This document shows positions 10,912 through 22,900 of a stretch of DNA of 64,000 nucleotides, one piece after another. The DNA is from Diploscapter coronatus. Lineage: Eukaryota > Nematoda > Chromadorea > Rhabditida > Rhabditidae. Each line of letters begins with the position of its first letter. The first letter of the stretch is position 1. The stretch covers positions 81,855,249 through 81,919,248 of the forward strand of contig OZ038423.1 of NCBI GenBank assembly GCA_964036155.1. Direction: 5' to 3'. The notes beneath the pieces are model-generated. The model saw only the letters and a list, made by a program, of their open reading frames with translations, ran no database searches and was not told the DNA's origin. Both the position numbers and the translations under genes were made by a program.

Positions 10912-13900
10912 ATGCGGATATTTATTCGAATTTGGGTCCCTTTAGTTGCATACGGAATTATAATATATCTATTATATACATATTTTTCATATGAAAAAGC
11001 GTTGATGATTAAGCAACCTCTTCGATTTTCATGGATTAATTATAGCAGTGGCATTGCAATAAGGAAAAAGAATATTCGTTCGGGGTAAGCATGTGATGTG
11101 AGAATAGTGAAATTTTATGCTATGAAAATCTATCTTACTCTACATTTTGAAAAATAGATAGAGCATAATAATTTATTCAATTATTTAAATAACGAAATAT
11201 AAAAAAAACTGAACCTATTTGTTTTAACTTAGAGATAATTCAGAATATCGAAATCGATTACTGCAGCAAATACCTACAATGAAAAAGATTTGTTAGATAG
11301 CATAAATATTAATTGTCAGGTAATATAATAATTTTCACTTAAATATTATAGGTGATAAATAAAATATAATTTAGGATATTATCACAAATAAACCTGATCC
11401 TACTATTGAAATTCGATATAAATCATGGAGGTATAATTTTGATGAGTGGGAAAACAAACTTATAAATTCTGAAGACAGGTATGAACATTTATCAATGATA
11501 TTAAATCCCATGACTTCTGAATAAAATGATTAAGTAAATATATGTAAAAAAAAAAGATAGGATATATATAGAAAAAAAAAATTAGTACTAGAACTTCGTC
11601 ACTCGCGGCCGCTCGCTCCTTGTTCTAGGCACCAGTCTCCGGCTAGTGATCGAGTAGTTTCTACAATTTTACAATTATTTTATTCATTGAGTTCGAGTAG
11701 GGCGGCGTAGCGCAGTGGTTGTGTGTTACTGCCTGCAGCCTAGGGTCTCAAGTTCGGCCCCCGCCCTCACCCAAACCAAGGGGGTTAAGAAATGTTGGTA
11801 GTGGATAAAACCACGAAAAATCTGCCTAAATCCCTCAGCTGTTGCACACAACAACAAATCTGTTCCCGGGACGGGCCACTAGTCCTGTGTGGCTAGGATA
11901 GGCCGACTGTCCCAATAAGAAGGCTGAGCTTCATTACGAGCTTGAGGGTAGCCGACCCCACCCAGTGGGAATAATAAGGCTAGGAAAAAAAAAAATTGAG
12001 TTCGAGTGAATTTTATTATATAAAAATGAAAAATCCCTTGAATTGGCTATTTTAATTCGAAAAAGTAGATCTGAACATTTTTACACAATCGAATTAAAGC
12101 TATAATATTTAAAATTTGTTAATAGGAATGATTTAAAGTAATCCCTAAAAGGTATTTAAGAGTATTTGTAAGACCCGAACAGTCATTAAAGAGAGCTCGC
12201 ATTTACAGAAAAAGTTTCAAGAATCGTGATTTGATCATAGAGGTGGGTACCCCTATGGGTCCTAATCACAAAACTGAAGGGATCAGGCCCCGTCCCCTCA
12301 AGTAGGCGGGGATACCGTAGGTCAAAATCGAGATTGAACACTTCGCGAAAGGTACAAATAAAACTTTTGCTATATAATAGATATTCGAAAAATTTTAAAA
12401 GTTTTGGAAACTATATATGATGGATCATCTGCTGATATATAGGTTTCATGGAGTCAACCGCTTGTTTGGAGTGGGAGGGGGCCCCGAAATCAAAATTTCA
12501 AAATTCTGAGAAACACTCCACAATATGTATATTAGTCGATAGAGCTCAAAAGCTGAGTAACTTTTGTGAGGGCCAGGGTTGCAACTTTTTTACACGACAC
12601 GACACGATACACGGCAAATACACGACACGATTGATAAGCGTGATAAAACCGGATTAAGCATAAATATGGAAGGATTAAGCTCGGGTTAAGCGGAATTAAG
12701 CTCAGATATACGGGGATTAATCCGGATAAAGTGGGATTAGACCAGATAAAGCCGGGATCAATAAATTTTGGTGGGTATCTTTTGCATCAGGCTTTATTTG
12801 TTCTAATCCCATTTTATCCGGCTTAATCCCCGCATATCCGGGCTTAATCCCACTTAATCTCACTTAATCCCTCCATATTTATGCTTAATCCGGTTTTATC
12901 ACGATTGCCAATCGTATCGTATATTCATCGTGTATCGTGTCGTGTAAAAAAGCTGCAACCCTGTTTGTGTTATTATCTTTCATAGAAGGTCGTTGGAATG
13001 CTTTAGAACTAAGGTTCTTTGTAATTTTGGCACAACTGGTGAAAGCCTCTGGCCTATTCAAATCATTTTCTCCAAAATTTACCCCTTTGGTCTATTCAAA
13101 CTCTGGCCTTTTACAGTTCGGGTTATCCTCTGGCCTATTTTAAGAGCCATTCTCAAACTATTGTGCCGTGCCATTGAAGAGAGGGCGGAGCTGGATTCTC
13201 GTTTTTGTTGTTTAGACCCTAATTGTAAAGGATGTCCACCCATATGGATCACACGTCCGATTCGTATAGCTATCAAGCTTGTGCAGATCATTTTCAATAA
13301 TTATATAGAACCCATCATAAACTTAACTGACCTAGTTTAGATGTTCGACGATAAAAGTGCTTTTCCGTTTCGACACCGAACCGAGAAGCATAGAAGAGGC
13401 CAAATATCCTTTAGCTTATGGTCTTGTCGTTTATAAAGATATAATCCAGGTTATTATTAGTAGGTATTGTGTTGGCCAGAAATTAGAAGATGTACTGTTG
13501 GTCATGAGAAGTTAATAGTTTGAAGTCATTGCTTCATGTATTAGAAGTAGGAAGCTATTTTAGAAGGAATATTTCCATTCGGAAAACAATTTTGATGACG
13601 AAAAATTTTAATAATTTATGAGCGCAGTTATGAGAATCCTCTTGATGATCCTTCGTAAATTTGCTTGAAATTGATGTATCAAAATATCCTGAAATAAAAT
13701 GCAACCCATTGAGCGTGGCCATTAGTAAAAAAGTCGCACACCTAATAGACTATAGACTGGAGAAGGTTGGATGATGTAAGGATACTGCGCTAGTTTTATT
13801 GTCCGAGTGTGACTTTTACTAATTGCCATTGAGTGTCAATGAGTGAGATCTAATATAGCTAATTAAGTATTATGTGGGGGTATATCGAAGGTTCTGTAAA

Positions 13901-16900
13901 AAAAAAGAATTTTAACAGTCAGGAATTTTCATGAAATGCATATGAACCGATTGAGCTTTTTCATATCATCTTTCGAATAAGATTAACTTGATTCGAAGAA
14001 TTTTCTTGAAAATTGCGAAATTACTTAATGATTTTGAGACTAATAAAGAGTGATCGCCACGGAAAGCGCAAATTTCCGGAATAGACTCATACTATCTGGA
14101 AGGTCTTGACAATAACTGCACGATGATACCAGACTTATCTGTTCATATGCAAGTTCACGTTGCAAACGACGGATGCAATTTTATAGCAGAGCCCTGCTGT
14201 CGCACGACGTTTCCACTCTAATTTCTTCGCTAAATATGTTTTGAATCTGATTCAAATGCTCTCTAGATCCGACAATATCCCTAATTACTTGAGTTTGAGA
14301 AAAAGATGAAGAACGAAATTGTTTACCATTTTACTAACGAGCAATAGAATAATTCCATGCCCACATGCGTTTGACAATATGAATGACTAACTTTTCGAAG
14401 TTTTTGAAGGTCTTTATCAATGGCGATATATTAATGATATTTATCGATAATTTCAAATTTCAGTTACTCTTCATGATTAGCTCCATTTACGCACCTCAGA
14501 ACGAGTACTGCATTGCTGTTAGCGGTTCATCAAATGAATTGTTCAAAATCCTAATGGCTGATTTTGAAAAATGTTTCAAAAACGTTCATGTCTTGGTAAG
14601 AATTAGAAAAGTATTAAAATTAGTATTACATTTTCGAACGAACTTGCATGACGGTATTACATTTCACACAGATAACGATTTGAATAGAGAAGCCAAGTTT
14701 CCCCCTCTCGCTGAGGAGAGAAGCGTGTCACAAAAAACATGCCGCTTTGGTTTTCGTCAATTAAAATTCATTATATCCTAATTAGCGAAAATTTCGATTA
14801 AATTTTTATGTCTAATATGGTTTTCGATGGCAAACTTCAATTTAGCAAGATCAATTCTTCATAAAGAGGTCTTTTGATTAAGAAAACTACGCCAATTCAC
14901 AAAAATAGAAGACCAATTCTTAAAATATACAAACGGACCCAAAGTCTTTATAGCCGGTTTATTTAATAGAACTCGGCAGAATCCAAAAGTTTTACCTTAT
15001 AACCGATTGCAACGACACCAAAGTTGGCGTTAAATTTTAACACTAAAAAACGCACGCGTAAAATTGCATTGGAAGAAATTGAGAAAATCAATTGATAATG
15101 ATTGTTACCGTGACTATTTTTTTTTGATAATCTTCATTTTATGGCTACATTTGAACAATTTGAACCTCATTCTAATCAGTTTCATGTGTCAAATTGTCGT
15201 TTTGATTAAAAGAAAATGAGCGGAGCGTATTGTCGTGCAAAGTTAGGAAGGAACTCTAAAAACCAGTGATCAAAAGTTTGACCCAAATGCCGGCCTGAAT
15301 CTGGGGCCTGAAAATCAGGTGCAGGTCCAGGCCGGCCTCCAGGACTTGGCTAAACTTTTAATCCCTGATCTTAGCAGTCCAGCAAACTCTTTAATACCAA
15401 AATAACCTAATTCAACGATTTTTCAAAGAATGAGTTGGCCTCTCTAAATTTGAGAAAGAAAGCTGAGCGAAATATTTTTGTCGAGTCAAATTCTCAATAT
15501 TTTATTTCTATGGAACCGATCTTACAAGGAATGCTCAACTATGGATGTGCGAATTTCCAGGAATCACCTATACCATCGTGAAGCTTATGATATGAGCATC
15601 CAAATTCGGTATCATTGATCAGCTCATGTCATAAGCTTCATGATGGTGTGCCATAGGATCCCGGGACGACGCGTTAAGCGTCGCCCACGGATCCTTATCT
15701 TTCTTTTCCATCTCTCAAGAAAGCAATCTTGTCCCCCCAGGCAGTCGACCCACATCCTAGGCCGAGGATGTGACGCCTGGGGGTTTATCCCCCTGTCCTC
15801 CCCTTTGTACATATTTCTATTAACATCTATATCTATAACTAGAATACCGTAATTCCGCCCAGTTATTGTAAGTAATAAACAATCTGAGAAGAGACACTGT
15901 AAGTCCAATCAATCACAATAAGTTAGGGAAGCACTACACGCGAAGGCTAAGGTCCCAGGACCGCTACACACTACAAGCATGACCTAGCCTAACCCTTTAC
16001 GAACGCCATAACCTGCAACCGAATGAACCGAAGCTAGAGAATGAGGATGAGCAGGGGCGGGATCGTAACGATGGTATAGGTGATTCCTGGAAATTCGCAC
16101 ATCCATAGTTGAGCATTCCTTGTTAGCGAGGGTGGAGTTTTGCCACGTTAATTTTGTCACATACATACTTTTGAACCAATTTGTAGCGGGTTGGCGTAAA
16201 TTTTAGGTGCCTCGGGGTTAATTTGATCAGAGTTTTTTTTGAAAAATTTTGGTATCGTTAATGCGGTAATAAAAATTTTCGCTCGCGAAAACGAAACTTC
16301 GTTACACCTTTGATTCGGGAAGAGAATTTCGAAATGTGAAAGAATTTGTGATAAGGTACTTTAAAAATTAGTGCCCAGATTTACGAACGCACTGCGAGTC
16401 TCACAATCAGCTCAGCGCGAGCCCAGTTGTGCGAATATGAGGAAGACTCGCATTGTGAGCGGCTATGAGGCTCGTAGTGCATTCGTGGATTTGAGACCGA
16501 ATTTTAAAAAGAATTATGCACCAACCTAATTTTATTATCTTTTAGAATCGACCTCCTATATCCTGGGGCAGTTTTGAAATCATTAATTCGACTTATGCTT
16601 GCTTAGATTATCTAGCGAAACTTTCAACCCCATGGAAGTACTATCAGGTTAGAACTTTAGCTCCAAGGCAAAATTGATTATATATTACATAAAATATCAG
16701 TATTTGTCTGGTTTCGATGCTCCTTTGAAAACTAATTATGAAATGGTGCAAATTTTCAAAGCGATGAAGGGAGCTTGGAACGTAGAAATCAAAAACTTCC
16801 AGCCTGAACGCCTAAATGGAGATATTAGGGTTTGTCACAGAAAATATAGGATGTGTAAAATGCTGTTACATTTCTGGTATAAGAGTTCTAAACAGACAAA

Positions 16901-19900
16901 CTTTTCGGTCCAGGTTCTGTCCGATCGCGTCAGCTCTTAAAATTTCTGCCCGATCCGGCCCTTGATACTTCCCAAGAATCTTAGAACGGTCCGGCTCATA
17001 AAATTCAAGCGAAGCTGGGCTAGAGACCGGGTCATTAGAAGCCTGTATAACATGGGTTTTGAAAAAACTTCATATGATTATTTCTGAAATACTAGTTCAA
17101 TCAAATATTGCAAAAAAAGTGTTGTTGTATTTGATTAAAATATTATTCAAGACATTAAAAAATTTCACGAAGGTATTGTGTGCTAATCGCACCGAATTTT
17201 CTTTAAAATTTGAATTCCTGATGTTGATTTTTTGAATCTATTCGCTGTTCAGGAAACTTTCGCCATTTGCCTGATCAAGCGTCTGTCCATACCACTCATC
17301 TGCTGTTTTATGGTTCTCTCTCTCTCTCTCTTTCTCTGTAATCCCTCGATAGAGAGATGATATCTGCTCAGACCTAGGAAGCATTTCCGTCAGACGAAAA
17401 AATCTATGAGGGGTAGGCCGCAAGGGGTTTTTGACAATCGTCTTCACTAGGACTGCATAATGGATAACCAGACATTAAAGTGTTTGACACTGACACTGTA
17501 GTGTCGTCAGTGTCAGTGTCGCAAAAATGGGGTCAACTTTAATGTCTGTAGATAACCATATGGTGTCTTCACAGAAGTAGCTCAGTTTTTCGAGCTCTAT
17601 CGATTGGTATGCACATTGCGGGGTTTTTCTCAAACTTTTGAAATTTCGAATTTTGGCGTACTGTGTTTAACCATAATTATCTCGCTTAGCCCACCCCTTT
17701 GGAACCATTTTTTTCGCTAAAAATATGCAAAATTATCAGGAGAATAAAAATAAATGGTCGAATTTTGCTAAAATCTCCAAGATATTTTCTGCAAAAAATG
17801 AAGGTAGAAAATCGCATGGTCCCATTTCGGGGCGTCCTTCTGGCCCAAGCAAGTGGTTAATCTCAAGAAACCCATATGTTTTTAGAAACTACATTTGATG
17901 GTGGTTATCATGCTTTTTCAATTTTTCAAAGCAAAAAAGTTTTCTTTGTATTTCCCGCAGAGGATCGGATCCAAACTTCAAACTACCGTAACCCCTCCCA
18001 CGCAAGTGGGCGGAATCTAAATTTTCGATTTTTGTGAATAGGGTCCATAGGGGTACCCAACCATACTACCAATCTTTGGTTTCCAGAATTTTTCATACCT
18101 GTGCCAGGCTACTCAATTTTTGTCTAATTCCTACAAAGAATGCCTCTTAACTTGAAGCAAATAGATTATTAGAATTGTAGCAGTAATTTTTGCCCAACCT
18201 GAGTGAATAATCTTCATATAGATAATCTTAATTTATAGAATACAACCCCTCCGCTCAATATTTACAAATCATCATTATCATCGCTAGTTCCTCGATCTGC
18301 TGCTAATATGATCGTCAATTCTCCAATGACACGTCAGCTTTTCGAATATCTTTCACACTCTTACATTCCGGATGAAGCATTCTGGGCAACTCTTGCAGCG
18401 AATAGAAAAAGTTTGTGTATAAGATATTGTTTAAAGATTAAAAATGATTATTTTCCTATCTATGTTATCAGATTAAAATTGCATTTTAAAATGCACTATA
18501 TTCAAAAGCATGCCAACATGCGATAAGGTCCTTAGTTCCAATTATTTTATGGGCTTTGAAACAAATAAAAGAAACGAAATTGCCATTTAATGAATTTAAG
18601 CGTTCCCAATCCCTGGTTCGAACATTGATGGTGTTGAATTTGTGGCTAACATTCAGAAGGTTTCGAAGAAATTACAAGAAAGTAGCAAGACAAAGGCTAA
18701 ATGCCCAATGAAAACCTATGTAACGATTAGTTATTATATTTCTCGATATCAAGATTGGTATTCTGGATGCCATGGTTAGGTTAAATTAAAAAATCACGGA
18801 TAATAACCTTTGATTATAAGGTAAATACGTGTCTGGGTCATGCGTTTTTGGATTTAAGGACGCTTTTCAACTTCTCTCTGCGCCTCATTTAGTTGCTCAC
18901 AAATTTTACTCTGATTTCGAGCCTGCAGGTTACTTTTGCATCTTAAAGGTCAGTCATTTTCATAATATGACCTATTACACTCAATATGGAGATTAAAAGG
19001 GACAAAAGAATTTATGGGCGTGGCTTCGTCCTTCTTTTTCGTAGGAGAAATAAAGAGCTAGCAGCGAGCATTCTTCTTTCCTCCTTCATAAAACCAGTAG
19101 AAAAAGACACTTATAAATAGGGATCCCAAGGGTATTTTGAAAATGAAAGTTTGGTAGTCGAATGGAGCATTAAAATGCTCCCAGAAGTGTACCTTAGATG
19201 ATGGTGAAGTTAATTTTTTTTTAAATATCTAAACCCCGAAAAACGTAAAACTTGGCCCAAAATGGACACCGTTTGTGAAGAAAAGCGAGGGATATTTTAT
19301 CTTCTAATTTGTTATCATTTCAACTGATAAACTGTTGCGTTTAGTCGTTAATAGACACGATTAATTAAAAATCGTCAATTTGATGAGCAAATAATCAAGA
19401 TCTCTTAATGACGTCTGCATTCTGTAATAACGTCAAGCTGATAACAGAATGCAGCAGCTTATCGAAAAGAATGCAAAAGTATTAGACTTCTACACTTTGA
19501 CATTGATTTACTTTTTTATCCTTCAGATTTACAGCTGCTGATTCATCCAATCTGCTTTCTCGGTCCAAGGCGTCTCCGGTGTCCGTGCATCTGAAAATAA
19601 ATAAATTAGCCTCCTCACAATAAACCTTTAACAATTGATGGGGCAACTCTCGTGGATAAAGACTCACATTAGGGAGCCTATGTCGTGTCCAAGTGGTATA
19701 TAATACTTTATTTGAGATCTCTTTAAATTGCAATAGAACGCCTTGTTGGGTACTGTAGTATACCCAGGTAAGACAGAAAAGAAGAACGACTGCCTCTGTT
19801 GAGTCTGGCTATTTATACGAGCTCAAGTTTGTTACGAAAGTAACCCATATATAGAAATGTCATGGAATGGAAAATAAATCCAACCAGGAATAAGAGCTCA

Positions 19901-22900
19901 AAAGGGCATGGAACCCTAAATCGTCTACTCCTATTGGTTGAACAATTTTGAAAGTGAGCCGAATATAAAAAAGATAAAATGTAACTATTAAAAGAGCATC
20001 GGCGATATTAGTCAAAACATAGAACGACCGCTCAACTTTTTCCAATATAATATTTGAAGTTATTGGTTTATTAATTGATAAAAAATAATACAACAAGCAA
20101 TAATCAAGTTGCTGGCTGCAACAGCCTACCTATAAAATCCTTTATCACTTTTGATCTCTATTTTGAATGCACCAAGTCATATGTAATTTACCCCTGTGCC
20201 ACTGTCAATAGGCTAATTATCTCATGGAATGTGCTTGAGTTTTAGAAAAGCTCTGAAGTTTCCAAGAATATCAGCTGGCCGCCGAAGGCGACCGGCGGAG
20301 GTTGTATTCGCTTTTAACAATGCGTGACGTTTTGAACATAAAAATCGATACACAAAACTCATTCCGGTTGGTTTCAAAAGCTGATTTTGATGTCAGATTC
20401 GTGTTCAGCGTAGTCGAAACTATACCAGAGATCGAGATATCGACGTAGGTCATGTTCAAAAATTCATGTTTTCTGATCTCTATCACGAAATCAGTTGTCC
20501 CGACTTTTTTTTGATAATTTTTAATTCGTTTCGGATCGGGTTTTTTTTTAATCGAGAGGCCTATGGGTCGCATTGTGGGGCGTAGAAACTCAGCCATTTT
20601 CGACATATGGGGGCGGAGCTACAGTACTCCAAAGTTCGAAAAAAGTGATTTTTCGGAAATAACTTTCGTTAAATCGATTTTTGGTGACACCATTTTTAAT
20701 ATGTTATAGAGCTCGCCATTTCACGTCTATTAAAAAAAGAACGCCGATTTTGGTTCAGATATTAGCGAGTTACGGTAGTTTGAAAGTCCAAATATCTCAT
20801 TTTCGAGGCGAAATTAGAGTATAAAAACGAATAGTAGAAACGCTCAAATTTTGTATTTAGATAGCACTTGGTGAGTACTTTCTAAAAATATACAAATTTG
20901 GGATTTTTTACTAACAAAAATTTTCGTGACAGCCTCCTGAAAGTCGCATTTCGACTTTCTGGAATATCTCAAAATTTCTCCGAATAAGTCGTCTGGGGAT
21001 TCTGAAGTCAAAAATTGAAATTCTTTTTTTGCACAAAAACGCAGGAAATTGATAGACAAGTCATTCTAGCGTCTGATTGACGACGAAAGATCGCATTTTG
21101 ACGTCGACATATCGGCCATTCTATATAAAAGTGAAGCCGTTACGATCCGCCCCTGCTCATCCTCATTCTCTAGCTTCGGTTCATTCGGTTGCAGGTTATG
21201 GCGTTCGTAAAGGGTTAGGCTAGGTCATGCTTGTAGTGTGTAGCGGTCCTGGGACCTTAGCCTTCGCGTGTAGTGCTTCCCTAACTTATTGTGATTGATT
21301 GGACTTACAGTGTCTCTTCTCAGATTGTTTATTACTTACAATAACTGGGCGGAATTACGGTATTCTAGTTATAGATATAGATGTTAATAGAAATATGTAC
21401 AAAGGGGAGGACAGGGGGATAAACCCCCAGGCGTCACATCCTCGGCCTAGGATGTGGGTCGACTGCCTGGGGGGACGAGATTGCTTTCTTGAGAGATGGA
21501 AAAGAAAGATAAGGATCCGTGGGCGACGCTTAACGCGTCGTCCCGGGATCCTATGGCACAAAGCATTACTGGGAAAGACGGTACAGCCCCAAAATTATTT
21601 TCCTGGAAATGGTCCCTAATAATGTAATCGAGGGTGGAGAATCCGAAAATCGAGATCCTGGAGCTCGGGCGCGCGTTGTTTACGTTGTAGAGAATGTCGT
21701 ACTCGAAAATTCAAAAATCGTTAAAAAGCATCTAAATTTGTCAAATTTGGTATCAAACGCTTTGTCTCGATGAGATAAACAACTTTCATTGACAAACTTT
21801 TCCGACACTTTCGATCAGCACGTTCGTAAAACGCAAATGGTACCCGATTTTATTGCAGATTATTGTAGCCCAGTTCATTGGAAAAATTTTGGTATATGAT
21901 ACTTGCCATAAAAGTGAGTGCTGTTAGAGAAATTCACTTTTTTTCGAAATGCGGTCAAGTTTCACTTTGAACGAAAAAATTCATTGTATATGCCAGTACA
22001 ATGATAATCACCACTTGGGGACTAACTGATTGTCTATAAGCGAAGACAGAATTTCGATGTGGATCATTGTGCCTTACAAAATTCACTAAAAAGTCCACCA
22101 ACATCAATCGATCACGTTGAACACGAATTACTTGCATCTTATTTCGGATTCTGCAGATATTTTTAAGAGTCAAAACTTCGTTTTGAAATGAAAAGAGATC
22201 AACCCATTCAAAAGGGTTTTATATTAAAAAAATAAAAGCGGAGGTTGTTTTATTCATCAAAAGCGCTCTATTTGTATCCAAAAGTGATTCCCACGAAAGG
22301 AGATCAGCCAATATTTTTTAAATCCCGACGCCCGTTGCTCGTACATCACAGGTAGAAATATTTTGGTGACTGATTCCATATTTGAGGGACTTTCACCTGC
22401 GAATAAAACCGACGCGCCTCCTAGATAGTTTGATTAATTCATATTTTCAAAATATTTATTCTTGTAGAATGCACGTTTAACAACCGGAGAATATTCTTTC
22501 AGTGATCGACCACTTATCTACTAGAGTGATCTCACAAAGATAACTCATAAGTGGTGATGTAGATATCCATTAGATAAATTGTAATGCCCTGCTGGGTCCT
22601 GTAAGGTAGTGGCAAGAGGACAGTACCTTTTCCCAAACAGGTGTCTTGCGAGTGTCGGTAATTAGAATGATCAGTCTATTTGGTAGCGGTGAATAATAAA
22701 GTTTATATCAGAACAAGCGAAAAGAACAAGAATAAGACGCGGTCCCGCTAATTATCGAAACTAGCCGGACCAAAAATTTCAGAAAGACCCCAGATCGGGG
22801 TTGTTAGTAGTTTCTGACTGTATTCGACCTGGAGAACATGATTTTGGGGCTTTGTCCGAATTTTTCAAGTCCGAGTCCGGGTACCGGGGTCCGGGGGATC

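Noticed and set aside
11230..11243. Alternative acceptor TTAG at 11232 for GT14 exon 2
   Set aside because: It brings an in-frame stop; the CAG at 11243 keeps the frame.
11699..11780. tRNA gene
   Set aside because: The head has pol III boxes, but it does not fold as a full tRNA by eye, continues into a SINE body with an A tail and is flanked by target duplications.
12993..13340. 115-aa plus frame before GT14 exon 4
   Set aside because: The true exon 4 starts at 13341 in a frame set by family motifs and phase; the upstream frame lies within intron 3.
15624..21619. Matching 70-106 aa frames at 15624-15908 and 21299-21619
   Set aside because: Both lie in the two LTR-like copies and read in the same element; no protein family features and no splice context.
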